Positions 1-8,700 of a DNA stretch of 46,859 bases are shown here, piece after piece. The stretch is from Caloramator australicus RC3 (GTDB taxonomy: Bacteria > Bacillota > Clostridia > Clostridiales > Caloramatoraceae): NCBI RefSeq assembly GCF_000297115.1, contig NZ_CAKP01000066.1, positions 1-46,859 of the forward strand, in the 5' to 3' direction. Position 1 is the stretch's first letter; each line of letters starts with the position of its first letter. Under the pieces are notes generated by a model, which was not told the DNA's origin, ran no database searches, and saw nothing but the letters and a program-made list of their open reading frames with translations. The position numbers and the translations under genes are program-made.

Positions 1-32
1 CTTTTTATACATAGCATGGGACTTTTTTATAA

Positions 33-1076
33 TTATTTATGTGCTTCAAAATACCCTCTTGTAGCATTAGCAATTCTAACTAATGTTAACATGATTGGAA
101 CTTCTGTTAAAACACCTACAACCGTCGCAAGGGCTGCTCCAGATGTAAGTCCGAATAAGGATATTGCAACTGCAACTGCAAGCTCAAAGAAGTTGCTTGC
201 TCCAATCATAGCTGCTGGTGCTGCAATATCGTGTGGAAGCTTCCAAACCTTTGACCAGCCATAAGCTATGAAGAATATTAAAAAGGTTTGAATTGTAAGT
301 GGAACAGCTATTAAAAGTATGTGGAATGGATTATTTACAATTATTTCACCTTGGAATGAGAATATAATCACTAGTGTCAATAAAAGTCCGATTATAGTTA
401 TATTATCAAACTTCTTTAAAAATACGTTTTCAAAATAATCTATTCCCTTGTTGGCTATTACTCTTTTTCTTGTAAAGTATCCAAAGGTCAATGGAATTAC
501 CACAAATAATATTGTTGAAAGTATTAATGTATCATATGGAACCCTTACATTAGAAACCCCAAGTAAAAATGCAACAATTGGTGTAAATGCAAATAAAATT
601 ATAAGGTCGTTTGTTGCAACTTGAACAAGCGTATAGGCTGGATCTCCGTTTGTTAAATAGCTCCATACGAACACCATTGCTGTGCATGGTGCCGCACCAA
701 GCAATACTGCACCTGCAAGGTATTCTGTCGATAGGTTTTCAGGAATATACGCTTTAAATACTATTTTTAAAAAGAAATATGCAATTAAATACATTGTAAA
801 GGGTTTTATAAGCCAGTTTGTAACCCAAGTTACAATAAGTCCCTTTGGTTTTTGCCCTATCTTTTTAACGCTTGAAAAGTCAATTTTAAGCATCATAGGA
901 TAAATCATAAGCCAAATTAAAATTGCAACTGGAATTGATACATGAGCATATTCCATTCTACTTAGAAATTTGGGAATGGATGGAATATACTGTCCAATTA
1001 AGACTCCAGCGACGATACAAAGTGCAACCCATATACTTAAATATCTTTCGAATAAACTTAAACCCTTTTTAGCCAT
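33..1076 (-). CDS. acr3: Arsenite efflux permease, ACR3 family
   Basis: Integral membrane exporter predicted to extrude arsenite, giving arsenic resistance. The 347-residue product is of normal ACR3 length and is hydrophobic throughout, with about ten membrane segments. It has the ACR3-type motif GAAPCTAMVFVWS around residues 128-138, whose cysteine (residue 131) corresponds to the membrane cysteine known to be needed in ACR3 proteins, and a glutamate in the late LTEVPIM segment. The start ATG has a strong GGGGGAG ribosome site just upstream. It is the last gene of an operon arsR - phosphoesterase - acr3, 16 bp after the phosphoesterase, and is therefore probably induced by arsenite through ArsR. 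No clear terminator is visible in the 32 bases left before the window edge. Family assignment is secure; the substrate is inferred from family and operon. Confidence 0.93.
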   Translation of the reverse strand: MAKKGLSLFERYLSIWVALCIVAGVLIGQYIPSIPKFLSRMEYAHVSIPVAILIWLMIYPMMLKIDFSSVKKIGQKPKGLIVTWVTNWLIKPFTMYLIAYFFLKIVFKAYIPENLSTEYLAGAVLLGAAPCTAMVFVWSYLTNGDPAYTLVQVATNDLIILFAFTPIVAFLLGVSNVRVPYDTLILSTILFVVIPLTFGYFTRKRVIANKGIDYFENVFLKKFDNITIIGLLLTLVIIFSFQGEIIVNNPFHILLIAVPLTIQTFLIFFIAYGWSKVWKLPHDIAAPAAMIGASNFFELAVAVAISLFGLTSGAALATVVGVLTEVPIMLTLVRIANATRGYFEAHK

Positions 1077-1092
1077 AAAAACTCCCCCTTAA

Positions 1093-1803
1093 TTATGCTT
1101 TTCCTGTTCTTATATTTTCAGCGAACTTTTCTGGAAGTCCATTTTTTAAAATTTCTTCTGCAACAGTTTCATAATTATAAGGAACAGAATGGATTTCAAC
1201 ATCTAACTCTTCCCCTACGTTTATTATAATATAGTTAGCATTTGGACTTCCGTTTTTGGGCTTTCCAACGCTACCTGCATTTATAAGATATTTATCTTTA
1301 TATTTCTTAACATAAGGAATATGTGTATGTCCACAAACTAAAGCATCATATTTAAACTCGCCCATAACCTCTTCTGCTTCCTTAGAATTCTCCTTTAAAT
1401 ATTCGTTAATTCTTCTTGGGCTTCCATGAACAAACATAATATTCTTACCCTCAAATTTTAAAACCATTTCTAATGGAAGTTCCCTTAAAAATCTTTTATT
1501 TTCTTCAGTTACCGTTTCAATTGTATAATTTAACGAAATAGAGGCATTCTCCATATCCTTTGGATCTGGATAGTCACAACCACAAATAAACTTTTCATAG
1601 CCAACTGCATCATCGTAATTTCCCATAATCGTTAGAATATTTTTTTCCCTTAAAAGTTCAATTACCTCATTAGGATAAGTGCAGTATCCAACTAAATCCC
1701 CTGTGCAAACTGTAATGTCAACCCCCCTTTTCTTTATATCTTCTAATACAGCCTTTAGGGCTAATAAATTGCTGTGAATGTCTGAAATAACTGCAATTCT
1801 CAT
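1093..1803 (-). CDS. Calcineurin-like metallophosphoesterase (YfcE/MJ0936-like)
   Basis: Cytosolic dimetal phosphoesterase of 236 residues. All metal-binding blocks of the family are visible in order: DIHSN near residues 8-12, GDLVG near 36-40, GNYD near 61-64, HGSP near 126-129 and GHTH near 158-161. Proteins of this small YfcE/MJ0936-like type hydrolyse phosphodiesters in vitro and usually have no assigned physiological substrate. The start has a perfect AAGGAGG site. The gene sits 11 bp after arsR and 16 bp before acr3, so it is expressed within an arsenic operon; no role in arsenic resistance follows from the sequence. It has no signal peptide. Confidence 0.88.
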   Translation of the reverse strand: MRIAVISDIHSNLLALKAVLEDIKKRGVDITVCTGDLVGYCTYPNEVIELLREKNILTIMGNYDDAVGYEKFICGCDYPDPKDMENASISLNYTIETVTEENKRFLRELPLEMVLKFEGKNIMFVHGSPRRINEYLKENSKEAEEVMGEFKYDALVCGHTHIPYVKKYKDKYLINAGSVGKPKNGSPNANYIIINVGEELDVEIHSVPYNYETVAEEILKNGLPEKFAENIRTGKA

Positions 1804-1814
1804 AAAAATCCTCC

Positions 1815-2162
1815 TTAATCTAAATTATCACAGCCTTTACCTTGGGCTTTAAATTTTAAAAGGTTTTCATATTCTTCCTTCAGCTTTTTAACCTTTTCTG
1901 TTTCATGGAATAGTAATTCCTTTAAAAATGGATATTTATTTAATATTTCTTCATTTAACCTATAGTAAACATATTGCTGTTTTTTGGTTCCAGTTATCAT
2001 CTTGCTTCTACTCAATCTTGTAAGATGTCTTGATGCATTCGATTGAGTTAGATTAAGTAATTTTTCAATTTCACAGACGCAAAGCTCTTCACCTTTTAAA
2101 AGGTTTAATATTCTAAGTCGCGTTTCATCTGCAACTTCTTTTAATATCTCTACAAGTTCCAT
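1815..2162 (-). CDS. arsR: ArsR/SmtB-family arsenic-responsive repressor
   Basis: Winged-helix transcriptional repressor of 115 residues, predicted to release DNA when As(III) binds. The ELCVC motif (Cys28 and Cys30), which matches the ELCVCDL metal site of classical ArsR proteins, lies at the start of the recognition-helix region, followed by LTQSNASRHLTRL, typical of the HTH. A third cysteine lies near the C-terminus (residue 111, KGCDNLD) and might complete a trigonal site. The ribosome site is AAAGAGGTG. A 20-bp perfect palindrome lies 18 bp upstream of the start and again beyond an inserted 285-bp element. It leads the arsR - phosphoesterase - acr3 operon. The role is inferred from family, motif and neighbours. 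Confidence 0.92.
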   Translation of the reverse strand: MELVEILKEVADETRLRILNLLKGEELCVCEIEKLLNLTQSNASRHLTRLSRSKMITGTKKQQYVYYRLNEEILNKYPFLKELLFHETEKVKKLKEEYENLLKFKAQGKGCDNLD

Positions 2163-2179
2163 AAAAGCACCTCTTTGTT

Positions 2180-2200
2180 ATATGATTATATAATCATATT
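2180..2200. repeat. Arm-proximal copy of 21-bp target duplication; probable ArsR operator
   Basis: Perfect 20-bp palindrome ATATGATTATATAATCATAT plus one T, repeated exactly at 2486-2506. The two copies directly flank the 285-bp element at 2201-2485. Neither flank extends the match: base 2179 differs from 2485, and 2201 differs from 2507, so the duplication is exactly 21 bp. The position just upstream of arsR and a TATAAT embedded in it suggest it is the ArsR operator; the operator role is inference. Confidence 0.85.
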
Positions 2201-2485
2201 CAGACTGTTGAAAAAGTTGTTTTTTGATAAGCCCCGTGAAGGATTTCCTTGGCATTCGCTCATTTCGCTAAGCAATTCTAAGCTTTTCTTTGTTTTCAAA
2301 AGTCCTACCCTCGTGAGCCGACATCCGTGTCGGCCACTCGGCTCTGCACGTCCGTGTGCAGAATTACGGACTTTTGAAAAGTCGAAAAGCAAGAATTGCT
2401 AGAGCTTATGAGAGATGCCTTTTTGAAATCCATTCACGGGGCTCTTGCAAAGTCTAAACACCAATGAGAGTTTGTCTACAATCTG
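2201..2485 (-). mobile_element. Non-autonomous hairpin element, copy 1 (285 bp, MITE-like)
   Basis: Read on the minus strand it starts CAGATTGTAGAC and ends TCAACAGTCTG, so the ends form an imperfect inverted repeat (CAGATTGTAGA against CAGACTGTTGA, 9 of 11). A second copy lies in opposite orientation at 23204-23484; by eye the two differ at only a handful of substitutions and small indels clustered in the left arm. The sequence folds on itself along its whole length: CCCCGTGAA pairs with TTCACGGGG, GGATTTC with GAAATCC, AGCAATTCT with AGAATTGCT, GCTTTTC with GAAAAGC and AAAAGTCC with GGACTTTT. The apex carries two small hairpins, CTGCAC/GTGCAG and GCCGACA/TGTCGGC, both with a CGGA loop core. 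It is flanked by exact 21-bp direct repeats. The only ORF is a by-product of the folded arms, so any transposase must act in trans. Confidence 0.88.
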
Positions 2486-2506
2486 ATATGATTATATAAT
2501 CATATT
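2486..2506. repeat. Distal copy of 21-bp target duplication; probable ArsR operator
   Basis: Second exact copy of the palindromic 21-mer at 2180-2200. The palindrome contains TATAAT on both strands and overlaps the best promoter for arsR, so it has the geometry of a repressor site over a -10 box. The bases following (ATCATATTG) repeat part of the half-site once more. Confidence 0.83.
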
Positions 2507-2519
2507 ATCATATTGTAAT
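2491..2519 (-). promoter_or_regulatory. Putative arsR operon promoter overlapping the operator palindrome
   Basis: On the minus strand a -35 box ATTACA (2514-2519) is 17 bp from a perfect -10 box TATAAT (2491-2496) that lies inside the palindrome. Transcription would start near 2484, at the edge of the inserted element, so the present arsR mRNA would carry almost the entire 285-nt hairpin element in its 5' leader. Inference from consensus match and spacing only. Confidence 0.5.
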
Positions 2520-2623
2520 AGTAAAGTAAATATTCCATGTAGAAGTTTGTTATAATTTTTTTCTTTATTTAATTTTAAAGTTGGTATAAAATATCAAAAA
2601 GGCTAAAAATGGGAGGAATGAAT

Positions 2624-3292
2624 ATGCCGGATAAATATATTCCAGAAATAAAGGGTATATTGCGCAATAACATTATTGAAGTTCCCCAGGTTATAAGGGA
2701 AGCAAGTGGTATTATAGTATTTGGTAGAAGAATTAAGTCTTTAATATTTTCAACCGATGTCGCAATCATTAGAAATACAAACGCAGATGCAGTAATTGCC
2801 GTTTATCCCTTTACTCCACAGCCGGTTATTGCAGAGGCTATACTTAACGTTTCTGAAGTTCCAGTATTTTGTGGTGTAGGCGGAGGCATAACTACTGGAA
2901 AAAGGGCAATAAGAATCGCACGACATGTTGAATTCCAAGGTGCAATTGGCGTTGTAGTAAACGCACCAACACCAAATGAATTAATAAAAGCTATGAGGGA
3001 AGAAATAGATATACCTATAGTAGTCACGGTGGTTTCTGAAAAGGAAGACTTCAGAGGAAGGATAGAGGCTGGTGCAAGCATTTTCAATGTTTCAGGAGCT
3101 GCTAATACACCTAACATCGTAAGAAGGATAAGGGAGGAGTTCCCCCATGTGCCCATTATAGCAACAGGAGGCCCGAGTGACGAAACAATAAGGGAAACAA
3201 TAAAGGCTGGTGCAAACGCAATAACCTATACTCCTCCAACTACTGGTGAAATATTTGGAAAAATCATGGATAAATACAGAACTACATTTTAA
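2624..3292 (+). CDS. TIM-barrel protein of unknown substrate (often annotated as hydrolase)
   Basis: Cytosolic alpha/beta barrel protein of 222 residues. I chose the ATG at 2624 because GGGAGG (2611-2616) is 7 bp upstream of it, while the upstream ATG at 2609 lies before that site and the one at 2618 is only 1 bp from it. Features are barrel-like: a glycine-rich GVGGGITTGKRA segment in the first half, and ATGGPSDETIRETIKAGANAITYTPP near the C-terminus, resembling the phosphate-binding end of HisF, ThiG and related barrels. I cannot name the reaction. The gene stands alone and converges on the sirtuin gene, with the stop codons overlapping by 4 bp. A TATAAA lies about 40 bp upstream without a convincing -35. 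Confidence 0.8.
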   Translation: MPDKYIPEIKGILRNNIIEVPQVIREASGIIVFGRRIKSLIFSTDVAIIRNTNADAVIAVYPFTPQPVIAEAILNVSEVPVFCGVGGGITTGKRAIRIARHVEFQGAIGVVVNAPTPNELIKAMREEIDIPIVVTVVSEKEDFRGRIEAGASIFNVSGAANTPNIVRRIREEFPHVPIIATGGPSDETIRETIKAGANAITYTPPTTGEIFGKIMDKYRTTF

Positions 3293-3987
3293 AAGGACAT
3301 GATCTCCTTCATCGCTATTGAAAAAGGTTTTCTAATTATTATAGTTGCCATAGAATCATATGGTGTTGGACTTGTGTTTATAAAAATAACCTCATCTCCA
3401 TTAAAATAATCTAAAAGAGAATTTGCTGGATAAACGGTTAAACTTGTTCCTGCAACTATTAAAACATCCGCCTTCTTAATATGATAGACAGCCCTTGATA
3501 TTTTGTCTGGATCTAGGACTTCACCATATAGAATTATATTAGGCCTTACTATCCCTCCACAGTCACATATAAAAAATTTATCATCCTCCCTGCCGCATCC
3601 CATACAGTAATATTCTCTTAAACTGCCATGAAGTTCTACAACTTCCTTAGATCCAGCCTTCTGGTGTAGTCCATCTATGTTTTGAGTAATTATAGCTTTT
3701 AATTTACCTAATTTTTCAAGCTCAGCTAATGCCCTATGTCCATCATTAGGTTCAACATCAAAGGATAGTTTCTCCTGTAAAAAGGAATAAAATATTTTAG
3801 GATGCTTAAGGACAAAATCTATATGCAATATTTCTTCCGGATTATATCCCATAAATGTTTTTTTGTATAAGCCCTTGTCACCTCTAAAGTCTGGTATTCC
3901 TGATTCTGTAGATGTTCCAGCCCCACCAAAGAAAACAATATATTGGGCATTTTTAATAGCTTCCCTTGCTTTATCAATTTCTTTCAC
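3289..3987 (-). CDS. cobB: NAD-dependent protein deacylase, sirtuin (SIR2/CobB family)
   Basis: Cytosolic NAD-dependent deacetylase/deacylase that removes acyl groups from protein lysines. Diagnostic blocks are visible: GAGTSTESGIPDFRG (NAD binding), TQNIDGLHQKAG with the catalytic His in the following LHGS block, a zinc site made of CMGC and CDC, and RPNIILYGE. The length is normal for a class U or III bacterial sirtuin. The reading frame opens at a GTG at 3996, but that codon overlaps the AGGGG ribosome site; the GTG at 3987, 8 bp after AGGGG, is the better start (232 residues). It is transcribed alone, convergent with the TIM-barrel gene. Confidence 0.93.
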   Translation of the reverse strand: MKEIDKAREAIKNAQYIVFFGGAGTSTESGIPDFRGDKGLYKKTFMGYNPEEILHIDFVLKHPKIFYSFLQEKLSFDVEPNDGHRALAELEKLGKLKAIITQNIDGLHQKAGSKEVVELHGSLREYYCMGCGREDDKFFICDCGGIVRPNIILYGEVLDPDKISRAVYHIKKADVLIVAGTSLTVYPANSLLDYFNGDEVIFINTSPTPYDSMATIIIRKPFSIAMKEIMSF

Positions 3988-4040
3988 TATAATCACCCCT
4001 TACAGTTATATTTATAACCAAAAACAAAACTAAAATTACA

Positions 4041-4062
4041 AAAGGTGCCCTTTGGCACCTTT
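4041..4062 (-). terminator. Rho-independent terminator of the chemoreceptor operon
   Basis: Perfect 9-bp stem AAAGGTGCC / GGCACCTTT with a 4-base loop. It overlaps the stop codon of the chemoreceptor gene and is followed on the minus strand by a T-rich run (TGTAATTTTAGTTTTG). Confidence 0.85.
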
Positions 4063-5752
4063 ATAGTTTAAACTGTTTTACATCTTCAACTAAAGCATCC
4101 ATCATACTACTTAAGTTTTGTGCAGAATCTGCAACCTTTGAAGATAATGATGACATCTCCTCAGACGTTGCTGATATTTCCTCAACTGAAGCTGAAGTTT
4201 CTTGAATTATAGCACTTAGATTCTCAACACTTGAAAGAACACCATCTTTATCGTTTACTGTTTCATTTAAAAAGACATATGCGTCTTCAATTAAAGGAAC
4301 TGTATTTTGTATTGAATGTATTATTCCTTCTAACTTCTCAGCCGTTCTATCAACAGTTGTGATTTGTTCATTAATAAATTTATCAACTTCTTCAGCTGCA
4401 GAGTAAACATCCTTTGCTTCTTCACCTAGCCCTCTTATAATATTTCTTATTTCATCTGAAAACTTTTTAGATTCTTCAGCAAGTTTTCTTACTTCATCGG
4501 CTACAACTGCAAAGCCCCTTCCAGCTTCACCAGCCCTTGCGGCTTCAATTGCTGCATTTAGCGCTAAAAGATTTGTTTGTTCAGAAATATTATTTATTAT
4601 ATCAACTATATTTTCAATCTGATTAAAGGAGCTTGATAAAGTTTGTAACTTAGTTGTAACAACTTCAAAGGATTGCTTAATTCCATTTATTGCCCTTAAT
4701 AGTCCATCCAATTCATCCTTACCTTCATTTGCCTTATAGGATGTATCCTCTGCTCCTTCTTTTACTTCCTTTAGCTTAGAATACATTTTGTCTATCTTTT
4801 CTCCAAAGGATTCAAAAAGCCTTACAACCTGTGCAACTTCTAAGTTTTCATTTTCCGTAGCGGTTGCAACCTGAGAAATTGAGGAAGAAACCTGTTCTGA
4901 AGATGCAGCCATTTCTTCAGCTACTGAAACAAGTTCCCTTGAGGAAGTCTTTACTGAATTTGCATTTTCATTTATCTTGCTTATAATACCCACTAAAGAT
5001 TGTTTTAAAGAGACTATAGCCTTTGATATTTCTCCTATTTCATCACGTCTTTTTAAATACCTTTCTTCTATATTTGCCGTTAGGTCACCCTTTGCAATTA
5101 CATCTAATATTTGCTTGGTAGACTGCAGTGGATTAATTATTATTCTATCCATAAATATCATAATAAGAATCGATAAAACAACAACCAAAGCTAAAGTAAA
5201 CAACACAAGAGCTTTAACAACAGGCATAACTAATTTATCTATTTTTTCCTTGTCAAGCCCCACAAAGAACATACCAATGGGAGTTTGGCTTGTATCCTTT
5301 ATAGGAATATATATACCTTGGTATGTTTTTTGCTTTAACTTTATATCCCCAACATAATCTTTACCCTTTTTAATTACTTCTTCTATAACTTTATTATCGA
5401 CCTTACTTCCAACAATCCTCATACCATTTTCTTCAATTGTTGTCGTAACTCTTGTGTCATATAAAAAGATCGAACATTCAATATCTGCTTTTTTCTTCAA
5501 GTTATCAACTGAAGAAAAATCATAATTTATCTTATGGCTTCCCTTGTAAAGCTCCCCATAGGAAACCCTCCAGGAACCTGGGTATTGAAAATCAAAAATC
5601 TCAAGAGCAAGATTAGCCGTTTGCCTTAGCATCCCTCGAGTTAACGCTCTAGTAAACTCTACATAAACAATTCCATTAATGACAATACTAAATAGCACTA
5701 TTATTGAAATTACTAAAAACCATATCTTTTCTTTTGTAGTTGTTTTTTTCAT
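4061..5752 (-). CDS. Methyl-accepting chemotaxis protein with Cache sensor domain
   Basis: Transmembrane chemoreceptor of 563 residues that would signal to CheA/CheW. The order is a first membrane segment at about residues 11-33, an extracytoplasmic Cache-like sensor to about 185 (with the typical [19 protein letters not shown] end), a second membrane segment to about 208, HAMP, then a long coiled-coil signalling region. The highly conserved hairpin tip is present ([16 protein letters not shown] followed by [18 protein letters not shown]). There is no CheR-binding pentapeptide at the C-terminus, which ends KQFKL. Its start codon overlaps the stop of the upstream CoA-dehydratase activase by 4 bp (ATGA), implying translational coupling. 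The ligand is unknown. Confidence 0.95.
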   Translation of the reverse strand: MKKTTTKEKIWFLVISIIVLFSIVINGIVYVEFTRALTRGMLRQTANLALEIFDFQYPGSWRVSYGELYKGSHKINYDFSSVDNLKKKADIECSIFLYDTRVTTTIEENGMRIVGSKVDNKVIEEVIKKGKDYVGDIKLKQKTYQGIYIPIKDTSQTPIGMFFVGLDKEKIDKLVMPVVKALVLFTLALVVVLSILIMIFMDRIIINPLQSTKQILDVIAKGDLTANIEERYLKRRDEIGEISKAIVSLKQSLVGIISKINENANSVKTSSRELVSVAEEMAASSEQVSSSISQVATATENENLEVAQVVRLFESFGEKIDKMYSKLKEVKEGAEDTSYKANEGKDELDGLLRAINGIKQSFEVVTTKLQTLSSSFNQIENIVDIINNISEQTNLLALNAAIEAARAGEAGRGFAVVADEVRKLAEESKKFSDEIRNIIRGLGEEAKDVYSAAEEVDKFINEQITTVDRTAEKLEGIIHSIQNTVPLIEDAYVFLNETVNDKDGVLSSVENLSAIIQETSASVEEISATSEEMSSLSSKVADSAQNLSSMMDALVEDVKQFKL

Positions 5753-8700
5753 AGTTTGCCCCCCGTATCTGCTTTAATCATTCTATAATTTTCAAAATTA
5801 TTTACGTTTATATTATCGTCTTTCTTCTCTAAATTTTTATATGCATTTGACAACATTAATTTAATTCTGTTGATTTGATTTACTTCACTTGCACCTGGGT
5901 CATAGTCTATTGCTACAATATTGGACTGTGGATATCTTCTTCTTAATTCTTTTATCATGCCTTTTCCTACGATATGATTGGGCAAGCATCCAAAGGGCTG
6001 AAGGCATACGATATTGGGCACATCATTTTCAATCAGCTCCATCATCTCACCAGTTAAAAACCATCCCTCTCCAGTCATATTACCAAGGGAAAGTAGAGTT
6101 TTTGCAAGGTTTGCCTTTTCCTCTATAGTGGATGGAGGAGTAAATCTTTTACTTTCATTAAGTGCCTTCCTTATTTCTCTTCTATAAAGTTCAATAACTT
6201 TTATTGATAATAAACCTCCTAATCTTGCTTTAAGATCCCCAGTAAGATTATGATATTTAAATTCTTCATCATAAGCAGAATAAAGAAGAAAATCTGCAAG
6301 ATCAGGGACAACTACCTCTGCTCCTTCTTCTTCTAGTAGCTTAACTATTTGATTATTTGCTGTAGGATGATACTTTACTAGAATTTCTCCTACAACTCCA
6401 ACCCTTGGCTTTTTTATCTTAGCAATTTCTATATTATCAAATTCCTCAACTACTTCCCAAACATTCTTTTTAAAATCTTTTAAGCTACAGGATTTTATAT
6501 TCTCAATTATTTTTTTCTTCCATTTTTCATATAAAAGTTCTGTAGAACCCTTAATTTTTTCATAGGGCCTTGTTCTTAATATGAGTCTCATTAATAAATC
6601 TCCATAGCAAACTGCCATAAGTCCCCTATGAAGTAAGATAGGTGTTATTTTGAATCCTGGATGTTTTTCTAATCCCTTCGCATTTAAAGATAAAATAGGA
6701 ATATTAGAAAGGCCTGCATCCTTTAAGGCTTTTTTCAGTAAGCTTATATAATTTGTAGCTCTGCATCCTCCTCCCGTCTGACTCATTATAACTGCAGTAG
6801 AATTTAAATCATATTTGCCTGACTTTAAGGCATTTATAATCTGCCCTATAACGACGATTGCAGGATAGCATGCATCATTATTTACATATCTTAACCCCTC
6901 ATCAATTGCATTTGCATCAACAGATGGCAATACTTCAAGTTTATAACCGCTAAATTCAAAGGCCTTTTCAAGAATTTCAAAGTGAACAGGTGACATTTGT
7001 GGAGCTAAAATAGTATATTTCTTTTTCATTTCCTTGGTAAATACCACTTTGCTTTCAACATTATATTTGATTTCACTTTTTTGATTTTTCCTTTTTCTTT
7101 CCTCTAGTGCTGCAAAAAGGCTTCTAATTCTTATTTTAATTGCTCCTAGGTTTGTTCCTTCATCGATTTTAATTGAAGTATATATCTTTCCTCTATTTTC
7201 CAATATTTCTTTAACCTGATCAGTTACAATTGCATCGAGACCACATCCGAAGGAATTTAATTCAATAAGATCTATATTATCATGTTTTGAAACAAAATAC
7301 GCTGCTCTATATAGTCTTGAATGATATGTCCACTGGTCAACAACCCTAAGCCTATTTTTAACTTCACCTAAGTGGTCCACAGAATCCTCAGTTAAAACCG
7401 CAGCATTAAATGAAGTTATTATGTTAGCTATCCCATGATTTATTTCAGGATCTATATGATAAGGTCTTCCTGCAAGAACTATAGCCCTAATCCCCTCTTT
7501 TTTGATGTATTCTAAGGTTTCCTCTCCTTTTTTTCTAATATCATTTTTAAAATTTTCAAGTTCTTTTAAACCTAATGCTAATGCATTATCAAGTTCAGCT
7601 AAAGAAATATTAAATCCTTCAAAAGTCTCAAACAAAACCTTCCTTAACATTTTATAATTATCTAAACTTATAAAGGGATTTAAAAACTTAATATTTTTCT
7701 CCTTTATTACATCCATGTTGTTTTTTATAACCTCAGAATATGAAGTAACTATAGGGCAATTATAGTGATTGTCCGCTTCATTAAATTCTTTTTTCTCATA
7801 AACAACAGATGGATAAAATATAATGTCAACTCCCTTTTTAACTAAGTTCATAATATGACCGTGAACAACCTTTGCAGGATAACATATAGTATCTGATGGT
7901 ATTGTTTCCATTCCATCCTCATAAAGCTTCTTAGTAGTCTTGTCTGATAACACCACTTCAAAGCCTAAAGCAGTGAAAAAAGTATGCCAAAGAGGATAAT
8001 TTTCATAAATATTTAATACCCTTGGTATTCCGATTTTACCCCTTGGTGCATTTTTTAAGGCTTTATAATCAAATAGTCTGTTATTCTTATATTCATAAAG
8101 ATTAGGCACCTCTTTTTTTGCAATAAAGTTTCCAGCTCCTCTTTCGCATCTATTCCCTGTTACAAATTTTCTCCCATCTTTAAAAGTGCTAATAGTTAAA
8201 AAACAGTTATTGCTGCACAATTTACATCTTGTAAAGGATTGTTCTACTTGAAATCTATTTAATTCTTCTAAATTTAATATCTTTGACCTTGCCCCTTCTT
8301 GATATCTTTCCTTTGCAATCAATGCAGCTCCAAAGGCTCCCATAAGCCCTGCTATATCAGGCCTTACTATATCTTTTCCTGATATTATTTCAAAAGCCCT
8401 TAATACCGCATCATTATAAAATGTTCCCCCTTGAAGTATTATTTTTTCACCAAGATCATCTATGTTCCTTATCTTTATTACCTTCATAAGAGCATTTTTA
8501 ATAACCGAATAGGATAACCCAGCAGAAATATCCCCAATTGTCGCTCCCTCTTTTTGTGCCTGTTTAACTTTAGAATTCATGAATACTGTGCATCTTGAGC
8601 CTAAGTCAACTGGCTTTTTAGCAAAGAAGGCTTCCTTTGAAAATGTTTCAACATCCATCCCTAAAGATTTAGCAAAGGATTCAATAAATGAGCCACATCC

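Noticed and set aside
2186-2392. A 68-codon ORF in element copy 1 and a 94-codon ORF in copy 2 (23294-23578) sharing a segment around RHGCRLTRVGLLKTKKSLE.
   Set aside because: The shared peptide is the translation of the conserved apex and arm of the folded element. There is no convincing ribosome site, the copy 2 frame runs into the terminator and the opposing gene, and the two reading frames end differently. Conservation is explained by nucleotide structure.
2201-2485. Possibility that the element is a group II intron fragment.
   Set aside because: The apical GAGCCGAG...CGGCTC sequence superficially recalls domain V, but the AGC triad/GAAA tetraloop arrangement is missing and no reverse transcriptase is near. 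Flanking 21-bp duplications are not produced by intron retrohoming.
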